Shown here: positions 14,509 through 22,399 of the stretch, piece by piece
Layout of the letters: each line of letters starts with the position of its first letter
Numbering within the stretch: the stretch's first letter is position 1
Source: BOKV01 sp041987205
GTDB lineage: Bacteria; Pseudomonadota; Alphaproteobacteria; Rhizobiales; Rhizobiaceae
Assembly: GCA_041987205.1 (NCBI GenBank)
Contig: JBHIWX010000055.1
Coordinates: 1-29,004 of the forward strand
DNA length: 29,004 nucleotides
Reading direction: 5' to 3'
Notes under the pieces: generated by a model
Databases searched by the model: none
What the model was told of the DNA's origin: nothing
Seen by the model: only the letters and a program-made list of their open reading frames with translations
Made by a program: the position numbers and the translations under genes

Positions 14509-16146
14509 ATGCGCATTCTGGCCGCGTTGCTCTTCGTTCTCACCAGCATGTTCGGATTTGCAGTTGCACAGACTGCGCACGCGGAAAAACGCGTCGCGCT
14601 GGTCATCGGCAACTCGCGCTATTTGCATGTGCCGGAACTTGCCAATCCCAGGAACGATGCTGCCGACATGGCCGGGAAGCTCGAGCAACTCGGGTTCGAG
14701 GTCGTGCGTGGCGAAGATCTCGACCTCGACGGCATGCGCAAGGCGGCGCGTGATTTTACGGGCCGGCTGGAAGGTGCCGAGATGGCGCTGTTCTTCTATG
14801 CCGGCCACGGCCTGCAGGTGAATGGCACCAACTACATGGCGCCGGTCGATGCGAGGCTGCGCGACTACGACGATCTCGACTACGAGGTTATGCCGATGGA
14901 TCTCGTGCTTGGTGCGATGGAACGCAAGACTAAGACCAATCTGGTCTTTCTGGATGCGTGCCGCGACAACCCGCTTGCGGAGAACCTCGCCCGATCAATG
15001 GGCACACGCTCCGCCGCCGTCGGGCGGGGGCTGGCGCGGATCGGCGGGGGCGTGGGAACACTCATTTCACTGGCCACCCAGCCCGGCAACATCGCGCTCG
15101 ACGGCAGAGGCAGGAATTCCCCATTTACGGGCGCGCTGCTGAAGCATCTCGGTACGCCGGGGCAGGACATTACGCGCGATCTCGTTCTGGTCCGGCGCGA
15201 CGTGCTCGATGCGACTGACGGAAAGCAGGTGCCTTGGGATCATTCCTCGCTGACCGGGGATGTGGTGCTGACGGAAATGCCCGCGAAGCCCGAGACAGCG
15301 GCCGAACCGACGGCGTCCGGCAATACGGCGGAGGTAGCATATTGGGAATCGATCAAGAGCAGTAGTGACCGAGCCTATTTCGAGGCCTATCTCAAACAGT
15401 TCCCGGAAGGCGTTTTCGCGGGGCTCGCCCGGCTGGAGATCGCCAAGCTCACGAAGAAAGCCGAGGTTCAGGCAGAGAAGGACCGGCAGGCGAAAGCGGA
15501 ATCTGAACGGCAACGGCGTGCTGAATCGGAGGCCGAGGCAGATCGCCTGGCCAAGGAGTTGGAGAAAGCCGAAGCCGAACGCAAGGCCGCCAGGCAAGCA
15601 AGCGGACAGGTTCAGGTCGCCAGTCTTGCGCCTGAATCGGAGCCGGAACCTGCGGAACTCATACGGTCGGTACAGACCGAACTCAACCGGGTAGGGTGTT
15701 CGGTCGGCCGGGTCGACGGCAAGTGGGGTTCAGGGAGTGCAGGGGCGTTGAGGGAATTTGCCTCGCGTCAGGGCATCAAACTGGCCTCGACCAATCCCGG
15801 TGCCGAAATCCTCGAAAGGCTGAAGGCGACGGATGTTCGCGTCTGTCCGCTGGTTTGCGGCAGAGGCCTGGAGGAGAAGAACGGGCGATGCGTTGCGACA
15901 GAGCGCAAGGCCAGCGTGGAGACCAAGCCGGCCAGCAGGACTCCCTCCTCACAGCCGACAGTAACGCCTGAAGCCAGCGGTGCGGCCCGGAAGAAGTTTG
16001 CTGTGGCAAAGGATTGCTACGTCTGTACCTATATGGGCAAGACTGCGAAAGCCTGCGTCGACAAGGGCATGCCGATCACGAACAGCAACTTTCCGATTAC
16101 GACAGGTGGCAACACGCCCGGGCCGGGGGCATGCAAGAAGCTTTGA
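14509..16146 (+). CDS. Secreted caspase-like (peptidase C14) protein
   Basis: A 545-residue exported cysteine peptidase homologue. Residues 1-25 are a signal peptide ending AQTAHA. The caspase fold covers about 28-260: KRVALVIGNSRY opens it, the catalytic His is in FFYAGHG and the Cys in LVFLDACRDNP. Next comes WESIKSSSDRAYFEAYLKQF, a repeat-like segment common behind bacterial caspases, then a charged coiled coil (about 325-365), then a peptidoglycan-binding-like region (SVQTELNRVGCSVGRVDG) with cysteines in CPLVCGRGLEEKNGRC. The Cys-rich C-terminus has four more cysteines. Proteins with this layout are common in rhizobia, probably periplasmic, with unknown targets. It is divergent from the LRR gene. 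Confidence 0.9.
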   Translation: MRILAALLFVLTSMFGFAVAQTAHAEKRVALVIGNSRYLHVPELANPRNDAADMAGKLEQLGFEVVRGEDLDLDGMRKAARDFTGRLEGAEMALFFYAGHGLQVNGTNYMAPVDARLRDYDDLDYEVMPMDLVLGAMERKTKTNLVFLDACRDNPLAENLARSMGTRSAAVGRGLARIGGGVGTLISLATQPGNIALDGRGRNSPFTGALLKHLGTPGQDITRDLVLVRRDVLDATDGKQVPWDHSSLTGDVVLTEMPAKPETAAEPTASGNTAEVAYWESIKSSSDRAYFEAYLKQFPEGVFAGLARLEIAKLTKKAEVQAEKDRQAKAESERQRRAESEAEADRLAKELEKAEAERKAARQASGQVQVASLAPESEPEPAELIRSVQTELNRVGCSVGRVDGKWGSGSAGALREFASRQGIKLASTNPGAEILERLKATDVRVCPLVCGRGLEEKNGRCVATERKASVETKPASRTPSSQPTVTPEASGAARKKFAVAKDCYVCTYMGKTAKACVDKGMPITNSNFPITTGGNTPGPGACKKL

Positions 16147-16149
16147 CGG

Positions 16150-16177
16150 CGCCGGCATAGGGTGATGCCTGCCGGCG
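16150..16177. terminator. Hairpin between convergent genes
   Basis: CGCCGGCA and TGCCGGCG form a perfect eight-base stem around a 12-base loop, between the ends of the caspase-like gene and the DUF1638 gene. No T-run follows on either side, so it may act as a bidirectional block or transcript end-stabiliser rather than a classical terminator. Confidence 0.4.
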
Positions 16178-16203
16178 GTCGTGCTCCTGAGCGAAAGGTC
16201 GGA

Positions 16204-16821
16204 TCAGGACGACACTTCTTTCAGTCCGTCGATCGAGGCCGCCAAATCCCCATAGCCCGTGCGGATGCGCTCATAGGCGAGGCCGAGGAAGTCGGCGGCC
16301 TTTTGCGCGCGGGCATCGAGCTCGGGGTCGTCAGTCTGCGCGAAGTAGATCAGCTTCTCGTAATTGCCGAAATACATGTCGCGCAGTTCGGGGTGGCGGT
16401 CGAGGCCGAGCGGTTTCGTGACGAAGGCATCGAACTGGCGGGCCAGGAAATCGGTGAGGAAGAAGGCGGTGATGGTCGCGTCGCCCATCGCTTCGAACTT
16501 GGCGTTGCCGAGGAAAAAGGAATAGCAGTGCGGGCCGGCGATGCGCTCGACGCCGTGCCTTTCGCAGACTGCGTCGAGCAGTCCGCCCGTGCCGCAATCG
16601 GCATAGCCTACGAAGATATCGTCGACCCCTTCGGCGCGGGCCTCAAGGATTTCGCGCTCGATCTCGCCGGGGATGCGCTCCGGGTGGTTGTGCAGGATCG
16701 CGGGCAGGCAGGTTAGCTCGACATGTTCCATGCCGTTTTGCGCCAGCACGGCGATGGTCTCGCGGGCGATGGCGCCGCAGGCGATGATGCGCGTTCTCGA
16801 AGGGGCTTGTGCCATCGCCAT
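16204..16821 (-). CDS. DUF1638 protein of the corrinoid-methyltransferase cluster
   Basis: A 205-residue cytoplasmic protein of the DUF1638 family. Recognisable blocks are RIIACGAIARE at the start, LTCLPAILHNHPERIP, VGYADCGTGGLLD, and IAGPHCYSFFLG. The conserved cysteines (ACG, TCLP, DCGTGG, PHCY) and histidines could hold a metal or a cofactor, but no reaction is established. DUF1638 genes recur beside corrinoid methyltransferase genes in bacteria and archaea as far as I know, and here the gene closes the transcript that starts with the corrinoid protein. It is nine bases from the membrane gene before it. A second ATG lies two codons downstream of the one chosen. Confidence 0.88.
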   Translation of the reverse strand: MAMAQAPSRTRIIACGAIARETIAVLAQNGMEHVELTCLPAILHNHPERIPGEIEREILEARAEGVDDIFVGYADCGTGGLLDAVCERHGVERIAGPHCYSFFLGNAKFEAMGDATITAFFLTDFLARQFDAFVTKPLGLDRHPELRDMYFGNYEKLIYFAQTDDPELDARAQKAADFLGLAYERIRTGYGDLAASIDGLKEVSS

Positions 16822-16830
16822 CGCGCCCGT

Positions 16831-17490
16831 TCAGGCCGCCTTCGCATGAGCGCGAAGGATGATGGCAAGCAGGGCAAAGCCGCCTGCCATGGTGACGAGC
16901 AGCAAAACACCGCCCAGTTCACGAAGGCCGAAGGCGTCAAAGACGAAGAGCGGCGCGGCGACGGGCAGGCCGATGCGCGTACCCCAGACCAGCAGTTTTT
17001 CGAGTGCGGTCGCCGAGGGCAGGGCGAAGCTCATGGCGAGGAGGGTGGCCGCCGCGAACTGCCATTTGATGGCGGAGATCGTCGCAAGCAGGGCGATGCG
17101 CCCCGTCGACACGCTCTCGCCTAGCGCCGCGAGGTCGAGCGACTGCACCATGGTGGCGTTCTCGAACATGTCGAGCGCCATGACGCAGGTGATGCCGATG
17201 CCGGCAATCCACGCGGCAGGACGGCAATTGTCGGCGAAAGCGACCGCGGCAAAGCCGATTGCGACCGCGTAGGAGAGCAGGAACAGCGTATCGACGAACA
17301 GGATGGCGCGCAGGCCGGCGCCCGATGCTCTCAGCGCCTCGGCATAGCCGGCCGGGTCGGAGAAGACCTCGAAGCGCTCCTGCGAGGGAACGGGCTCGTA
17401 GGCGAGCGACAGCGCCAGCATGACGACGATCAGGGCGAGCGCCGTCAGCGCAGCGATGAGGGAGATGTTGAATACGTCACGACGGGCCAT
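16831..17490 (-). CDS. Multi-spanning membrane protein in the corrinoid operon
   Basis: A 219-residue integral membrane protein of no family I recognise. About six hydrophobic segments are visible: residues 10-30, 62-85, 92-108, 130-150, 160-180 and 190-215 roughly. A DMFENATM motif in the third segment and KWQF in the fourth put polar or charged residues near the membrane. There is no transporter signature. The ATG at 17490 is decided by GGAGGCAGACC just before it. It lies 93 bases after the corrinoid-protein gene and nine before DUF1638, so it is probably co-transcribed. It could take part in substrate entry or in redox supply, but nothing in the sequence proves either. Confidence 0.75.
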   Translation of the reverse strand: MARRDVFNISLIAALTALALIVVMLALSLAYEPVPSQERFEVFSDPAGYAEALRASGAGLRAILFVDTLFLLSYAVAIGFAAVAFADNCRPAAWIAGIGITCVMALDMFENATMVQSLDLAALGESVSTGRIALLATISAIKWQFAAATLLAMSFALPSATALEKLLVWGTRIGLPVAAPLFVFDAFGLRELGGVLLLVTMAGGFALLAIILRAHAKAA

Positions 17491-17583
17491 GGTCTGCCTC
17501 CGAAGCCGGATCGCCAGGCCAAGCGGACCGGCGCACCCGATCATGCGCCGATTCGCATTCCGCAACCGCAGAAAGCGGCCGGC

Positions 17584-18294
17584 TTACACCGTGACGCGGG
17601 CACCAAGCTGGTTGTGCCTGCGGGCGATCAGTTCCTTGGCTGTCTCGACGGCGACGGCTGCATCGCGGCAATAGGCGTCGGCACCGACGGCCTTGCCGAA
17701 TTCCTCGTTCAGCGGCGCGCCGCCGACCAGCACGATATAGTCGTCCCGCATGCCCTTGGCGATCATCGTGTCGATGACGACCTTCATGTAGGGCATGGTG
17801 GTGGTCAGAAGCGCCGACATGCCAAGGATGTCCGGCTTGTGCTCCTCGAGCGCGGCCAGATATTTGTCGACGTCGGTGTTGATGCCGAGGTCGATGACGT
17901 CGAAGCCGGCGCCTTCCATCATCATGCCGACGAGGTTCTTGCCAATGTCGTGGATGTCGCCCTTGACGGTGCCGATGACCATGGAGCCCAGCTTCGGCGC
18001 GCCGGTTTCGGCGAGCAGCGGGCGCAGGATGGACATGCCGGCTTTCATGGCGTTGGCGGCGAGCAGTACCTCGGGGACGAACAGGATGCCGTCGCGGAAG
18101 TCGATGCCGACGATGCGCATGCCCTCGACCAGCGCCTTGGTCAGCACGTCGTACGGCGTCCAGCCGCGTTCCAGCAGGATATTCGTGCCTTCCTCGATTT
18201 CCTCCTTGAGGCCATCGTAGAGGTCGTCATGCATCTGGAGAACGAGGTCCTCGTCGCTGAGTTCGGAGAGGATGATTTCTTCGTCGTCCGACAT
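17584..18294 (-). CDS. Methyltransferase corrinoid protein (MttC-like)
   Basis: A 236-residue cobalamin-binding methyl carrier. An N-terminal helical cap domain (residues 15-95, with FVPEVLLAANAM) precedes a Rossmann-like B12-binding domain with GTVKGDIHDIGKN, in which His115 is the lower cobalt ligand, then GMSALLTTT and LVGGAPLN for the nucleotide tail. It receives a methyl group from the MttB-family enzyme and donates it to the pterin methyltransferase. The first 36 residues are very acidic, with 15 Asp or Glu and one Lys, unlike the basic tails of its presumed partners. The ATG at 18294 is preferred for its spacing to AAGGAA; a TTG at 18303 is the alternative. It diverges from the mttB gene. 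Confidence 0.93.
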   Translation of the reverse strand: MSDDEEIILSELSDEDLVLQMHDDLYDGLKEEIEEGTNILLERGWTPYDVLTKALVEGMRIVGIDFRDGILFVPEVLLAANAMKAGMSILRPLLAETGAPKLGSMVIGTVKGDIHDIGKNLVGMMMEGAGFDVIDLGINTDVDKYLAALEEHKPDILGMSALLTTTMPYMKVVIDTMIAKGMRDDYIVLVGGAPLNEEFGKAVGADAYCRDAAVAVETAKELIARRHNQLGARVTV

Positions 18295-18600
18295 GGTACC
18301 CAATTCCTTCCTGCCGCCGTCCCGGCCGTTTGAAACCGCAAAAACGCTTTGCGCCTACAGGTTTACCCGCACTTTCGCATTTAGCAAGAACAGGCGGCAC
18401 CATGACTGCCTTCTATGCGACTTTGCACGCAAGGAAAGCGACGGCTGCGACCTCGTCATGACGGTTTTGGAAAGCCCGCCCGACGCGCCTTTTGCGATGA
18501 TCGACGCAACGTTGCCGCATAGCGGCAGGGGACATGCGGGGATTCGCTTCTTTGTGCCTTCCCGCAATCCCGGCGTCCAACTTCTCAGGGGGTGACACAA
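18295..18600. promoter_or_regulatory. Divergent control region between corrinoid-protein and mttB genes
   Basis: These 306 bases hold no convincing gene and must contain both promoters. GCAACGTTGC at 18506-18515 is a perfect palindrome of a form used by LacI-type regulators, and it adjoins TGCCGC-ATA-GCGGCA at 18513-18527, an inverted repeat. AGGGGGTG at 18587-18594 is the ribosome-binding site of mttB. I see no cobalamin riboswitch box and neither of the AT-rich palindromes found elsewhere. Promoter hexamers are not clear enough to mark. Confidence 0.45.
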
Positions 18601-20193
18601 ATGAACCAGAGCGAAGCGACCGAAAGCCCCAGTGACGACGCCGCGGCAGGCCGGCGTGGCAGGGGAGCGGGCAGGGGAGCCGGCGGCGGCGCCGCCGCGA
18701 GGCGTCAGGCCCGGACCGGGCAGCGACCGATCAGCCTTCCCTTCGTGACCCGGAACTTGCCGCCGACGGACATCCTGTCGAGCGAGGCGATCGAGATCAT
18801 CGAAGCCAATGCCGACACGCTGATGGAAGAAGTCGGCGTCGAGTATCGTGAGGACCCGGAAGCGCTGCAGCTGTGGAAAGACGCCGGCGCGGACGTAAAG
18901 GGCGAGCGTGTGCGCTTTCCCAAGGGCCTGTGCCGCGAACTGATGAAGACGGCGCCCTCGACCTTTACCCAGTATGCGCGCAACCCGGCGCGCAATGTCG
19001 AGATCGGTGGGCCGCACACGGTGTTTGCGCCGGTCTACGGGCCACCCTTCGTGCGCGGCCTCGACGGCGAGCGCCGCTACGCCACGATGGAGGATTTCCG
19101 CAATCTGGTGAAGCTCGCCTACATGGCGCCGGCACTGCATCACTCCGGCGGCACGGTTTGCGAGCCGGTCGACGTGGCGGTGAACAAGCGCCATCTCGAC
19201 ATGGTCTATGCGCATATGCGCTATTCCGACAAGCCGTTCATGGGATCGGTCACCGCGCCCGAACGCGCCGAAGACACGGTCGCAATGGCGCAGATCCTGT
19301 TCGGCGAGGAGTTCGTCGACCAGAACTGCGTGACGATCAGCCTGATCAACTGCAACTCGCCGCTGGTCATGGATGCGACTATGCTGGGTGCGCTGAAGGT
19401 CTATGCCCGCGCCAACCAGGCAACGGTGATCTCGCCCTTCATCGTCGGCGGTGCGATGAGCCCGGTGACAGTCGCCGGCACGCTGACGCAGGTGCTGTGC
19501 GAGGCGACCAGCGCGATCGCCTTCGCGCAGCTTTGCCGACCTGGCGCGCCGGTGGTGATGGGGACGTTCGCCACCGCGATCTCGATGCAGACGGGCGCGC
19601 CTTCCTTCGGCACGCCGGAACCGGCGCAGGTGCTGATGGGCGCGGCGCAGTTCGCGCGGCGCTACAATCTGCCGTTCCGCTCGGGCGGGGCGCTGACCGG
19701 TGCGAAGGTCCCCGACGCGCAGGCGGCCTATGAGAGCGCCAACACGCTTTGGCCCGCGATGATGGGCGGCGTCAACTTCATGCTGCACGCGGCCGGCTGG
19801 CTGGAGGGCGGGCTGGTCTCGTCCTACGAAAAGCTGGTCATGGATGCCGACCAGCTCGCCGCGCACCAGAAAATGGCGACGGGTATCGACATGAGCGAGA
19901 ACGCGCAGGCGATGAGCGCCATTCGCGAGGTCGGGCCGGGCAGCCATTATCTCGGCGCGACGCATACGCGCGAAAACTTCCAGACGGCGTTTCACGTTTC
20001 CAACGTGGCCGACAACAATTCCTTCGAGCAGTGGGAACTGGAAGGCTCGCGCCGGACCGAGCAACGTGCCAACGACATCGCCCGGCGCTGGCTGGAGCAG
20101 TACGAGGCGCCGGCGCTGGACGAGGCGGTCGACGAGGCGCTGCAGGCCTTCGTGCGCGAGAAGAAGGATTCCATGCCCGACGCCTTCGGTTGA
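18601..20193 (+). CDS. mttB: MttB-superfamily methyltransferase without pyrrolysine
   Basis: A 530-residue member of the trimethylamine methyltransferase (MttB) superfamily. The reading frame has no internal amber codon, so it belongs to the non-pyrrolysine branch, whose studied members demethylate quaternary amines such as glycine betaine, proline betaine or carnitine. Recognisable parts are ILSSEAIEIIEANADTLMEEVG, GGTVCEPVDVAVNKRH, SLINCNSPLVMDATML and MGTFATAISMQTGAPSFGTPE (each within the TIM barrel). Residues 17-42 form an Arg/Gly/Ala-rich extension with eight Arg before the barrel. The ATG at 18601 follows AGGGGGTG; the GTG at 18592 overlaps that site. Substrate not deducible from sequence. 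The Fe-S protein gene follows after 99 bases. Confidence 0.9.
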   Translation: MNQSEATESPSDDAAAGRRGRGAGRGAGGGAAARRQARTGQRPISLPFVTRNLPPTDILSSEAIEIIEANADTLMEEVGVEYREDPEALQLWKDAGADVKGERVRFPKGLCRELMKTAPSTFTQYARNPARNVEIGGPHTVFAPVYGPPFVRGLDGERRYATMEDFRNLVKLAYMAPALHHSGGTVCEPVDVAVNKRHLDMVYAHMRYSDKPFMGSVTAPERAEDTVAMAQILFGEEFVDQNCVTISLINCNSPLVMDATMLGALKVYARANQATVISPFIVGGAMSPVTVAGTLTQVLCEATSAIAFAQLCRPGAPVVMGTFATAISMQTGAPSFGTPEPAQVLMGAAQFARRYNLPFRSGGALTGAKVPDAQAAYESANTLWPAMMGGVNFMLHAAGWLEGGLVSSYEKLVMDADQLAAHQKMATGIDMSENAQAMSAIREVGPGSHYLGATHTRENFQTAFHVSNVADNNSFEQWELEGSRRTEQRANDIARRWLEQYEAPALDEAVDEALQAFVREKKDSMPDAFG

Positions 20194-20292
20194 AAGGAAA
20201 GGCGGGTGGACGAAGCCGGAGCTCGGTCGTTGGTCGACGAGCAGTTCCATGGTGAAATCCGTCGCGCCGGCAGCCTGAAGGGAGAATGAGGC

Positions 20293-21036
20293 ATGACGTC
20301 AGGCGCCTTCGATCTGGAGGGCCTGTCTTCCGTGATCGTCCGGCACGGCCTCGTCGTGCGCGGTGGTTTCGATTTCGATCCCGGTGAGGAACGACCCGTC
20401 GGCGCTTCCGGCGCGCCGGCGCGTTCCGTTCTTCTGATCGGCCATGCGGGCGGCGCGGCCTGGCCTCACTTCTCAAACTGGCTTGGCCGACAGGCGACGA
20501 GGCCAGCCCATCCGCTTGATGCCTGGTCGGCCGAGATCATCGGTGCGGTCGCAAACCGGTTCGGTGGCCGGGCGGCGTTTCCATGGGAGAAGCCCTATCT
20601 GCCCTTCCAGCAATGGGCGATGCGTGCCGAGGGGCTGATGCCTTCGCCGCTCGGCATGCTGATCCATCCCGAATACGGGCTTTGGCACGCCTATCGGGGC
20701 GCGCTGCTGCTCGAGACGGAGAATCCGATTCAACGGGTTCACGCATCGATTCATCCATGCGACGTGTGTGTTGAGAAACCCTGCCTAAGCGCCTGTCCTG
20801 TCAATGCTTTTACCATCGACAGTTTCGACGTGGCGGGCTGTCGCTCCTATCTCGAATCAATTGCCTCACAAAGTGATTCAACGCCGGAGCCGATCCAAAA
20901 GGGCGGGCCGGACTGCATGCGCGAGGGCTGTCGCGCCCGCGATGCGTGCCCTGTCGGCCGCGCCTTTCGCTATCCCGACGCGCAGGTGCGGTTCCACATG
21001 GCAGCATTTGCCGGTGCAGGTCTGAACAAAAAATGA
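20293..21036 (+). CDS. 4Fe-4S protein downstream of mttB
   Basis: A 247-residue protein with two cysteine clusters. The first, CDVCVEKPCLSACPVNAF at about residues 156-173, is a C-x2-C-x4-C-x3-CP ferredoxin-like motif; the second, CMREGCRARDACPVGRAF, lies at about 206-223. The spacing suggests two Fe-S clusters, somewhat as in epoxyqueuosine reductase-like proteins, but the N-terminal 150 residues (WEKPYLPFQQWAMRAEGLMP inside) lack the cobalamin site of those enzymes as far as I can see. GGGAGAATGAGG precedes the ATG. Position behind mttB suggests an electron donor for reductive activation of corrinoid or for the methyl-oxidation branch; this is inference. No membrane segment. Confidence 0.75.
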   Translation: MTSGAFDLEGLSSVIVRHGLVVRGGFDFDPGEERPVGASGAPARSVLLIGHAGGAAWPHFSNWLGRQATRPAHPLDAWSAEIIGAVANRFGGRAAFPWEKPYLPFQQWAMRAEGLMPSPLGMLIHPEYGLWHAYRGALLLETENPIQRVHASIHPCDVCVEKPCLSACPVNAFTIDSFDVAGCRSYLESIASQSDSTPEPIQKGGPDCMREGCRARDACPVGRAFRYPDAQVRFHMAAFAGAGLNKK

Positions 21037-21087
21037 GAATTCGAAATGGCGCTGGGTCCGGTGCGCAGAAACCGATAGGAGGTGGCG

Positions 21088-21525
21088 TCAAGCATCGGAT
21101 TGTACATAGTCACGTACAGCACGTGAAATCAGTAAAAAATATACTCCCAACCCGCTGACAACTGCCGGGATAATCGAGGCGTATATTCTGGCCTCCGAAG
21201 CTGTAATCATTGCTGCTGAATAATTAACAAAATTTACCAATAAGAGTATACCCAAAACCAATCTGCATGTATTATTTCTATTCCAAATATAATACATCAA
21301 TATAATATAAATCAATGAATTTACTGCAATATTCAATGATCCAGAAACAAAAATATTGTAACTAGAATCAGGATCGTTAACTAATTCCGATAATATGAAT
21401 ATAATGCCTGCCTGGGACGCGATCAGCAGAGCCAATGCCAGGGTGAAGAATCCGAGCGTGATTTTTCCGATGCGATGGGTCGATTTGGTTGTTTCGTTTT
21501 CAATTTGTCCGGGTGGCGCGGCCAT
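21088..21525 (-). CDS. Orphan four-helix membrane protein in an AT-rich patch
   Basis: A protein of about 145 residues from the ATG at 21525, which has GGGGAG 11 bases upstream; the frame is open further up to 21678 but that part looks unlike a membrane protein. Four hydrophobic segments lie at roughly residues 22-45, 58-75, 84-105 and 115-135. I do not recognise a family. The DNA is much richer in A+T than its surroundings (many ATA, AAT and TTA codons), so the gene was probably acquired. It is convergent with the Fe-S gene and divergent from padR. Nothing ties it to either. Confidence 0.6.
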   Translation of the reverse strand: MAAPPGQIENETTKSTHRIGKITLGFFTLALALLIASQAGIIFILSELVNDPDSSYNIFVSGSLNIAVNSLIYIILMYYIWNRNNTCRLVLGILLLVNFVNYSAAMITASEARIYASIIPAVVSGLGVYFLLISRAVRDYVQSDA

Positions 21526-21682
21526 AAACGCTAGTTCTCCCCGATTGGCGTTGCGACAGATCATTCTCTCTTCGTTGCTGAGGGAAAACAATCGTCTGGC
21601 GCGCAATTGTTGCATCAATTCCCGTTTCCGGAACTGGCTTCCGGCCATCGCTGCGACATTTAAAATCGCATCTTGCAAAAGA

Positions 21683-21702
21683 TATATCTTAAACTAGATA
21701 TA
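21683..21702. promoter_or_regulatory. Probable PadR operator
   Basis: TATATCT and AGATATA form a perfect inverted repeat around a six-base spacer, 31 bases before the chosen padR start. PadR regulators bind AT-rich repeats of this general kind and often repress their own gene. AGATATATCT within it is itself palindromic. Confidence 0.5.
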
Positions 21703-21733
21703 GCGCATGAGAAATATGACAAAGGACAAAATC

Positions 21734-22315
21734 ATGCATTCATGTTCCCATCACGGGGGCCATCGCCATCCCCACTGGATGATGGTCGGGCGCGGCGGAC
21801 GAGGAAGCGGCTGGGGTGGACGCGGTCCATTCGGTCGTCACAGGGGCGGACCGTTCGGCGGGCGCGGGTCGCGCATGTTCGATTCCGGTGCGCTGCGCCT
21901 CGTCGTGCTCGGTCTGATCGCCGAGGAGCCACGGCACGGCTACGACATCATCAAGGCGCTGGAAACCCGTTTCCAGGGGGCCTACAGCCCCAGCCCCGGC
22001 GCGATCTATCCGATGCTTCAGATGATGGAGGAAGCGGATCTGGTTGTTTCCGAGACGCATGGCAACAAGCGGCTCTACACCATTACCGATGCGGGCCGGG
22101 CGTATCTGGAGGAGAACCAGGTCGAACTCGATCGCATCAATGCGCAGCTCGATGAGGCGTCCGGCGACATGCAGGGCGTGGCGCTGGGTGATGCGATCCG
22201 CGATCTGCGACGCTCGCTCTATCGCAGGGTGCGCGGTGGCGAACTTGATGCCGAACAGGCGCAAAAGGCTGCCGACATCCTCAGGAAGGCGCGCAACGAC
22301 ATCGACGCGCTTTAG
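21734..22315 (+). CDS. PadR-family transcriptional regulator
   Basis: A 193-residue regulator with a PadR winged helix at about residues 48-125: LRLVVLGLIAEEPRHGYDI, then SPSPGAIYPML, and LYTITDAGRAYLEEN in the wing. The N-terminal 45 residues are His-rich (HSCSHHGGHRHPHW) and then Gly/Arg-rich (GRGGRGSGWGGRG), a tail seen in several alphaproteobacterial PadR proteins and possibly metal-binding. The C-terminal helices (from LGDAIRDLRRSLYRRV) form the usual dimer arm. The ATG at 21734 is preferred because AAAGGA is seven bases upstream; ATGs at 21707 and 21716 are possible. Its most likely targets are itself and the dienelactone hydrolase behind it. Confidence 0.88.
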   Translation: MHSCSHHGGHRHPHWMMVGRGGRGSGWGGRGPFGRHRGGPFGGRGSRMFDSGALRLVVLGLIAEEPRHGYDIIKALETRFQGAYSPSPGAIYPMLQMMEEADLVVSETHGNKRLYTITDAGRAYLEENQVELDRINAQLDEASGDMQGVALGDAIRDLRRSLYRRVRGGELDAEQAQKAADILRKARNDIDAL

Positions 22316-22329
22316 CCCGTCCGTCTGAA

Positions 22330-22364
22330 CATGCCGGTTCCGCCTTGCATGCGGGGCCGGCATG
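22330..22364. other. Hairpin between padR and the hydrolase gene
   Basis: CATGCCGG and CCGGCATG pair perfectly, with inner CCGC/GCGG pairs, to make a stem of about 12 pairs. There is no T-run. It could end the padR transcript, stabilise its mRNA, or be chance; it sits within the 84-base gap to the next gene. Confidence 0.35.
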
Positions 22365-22399
22365 CCGCTATGGCTGAGCCCTCAAAGACGGAGGTCGGC

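Noticed and set aside
18295..18600. Cobalamin riboswitch expected before B12-dependent genes
   Set aside because: No B12-box-like sequence or fitting long structured leader seen here or before the other corrinoid genes.
18601..20193. Pyrrolysine-containing MttB
   Set aside because: The frame is continuous with no internal TAG, so this is the non-pyrrolysine branch of the superfamily.
18355..20250. 631-residue open frame opposite mttB
   Set aside because: Arg/His-rich antisense shadow with no family motif; mttB on the plus strand is clear.
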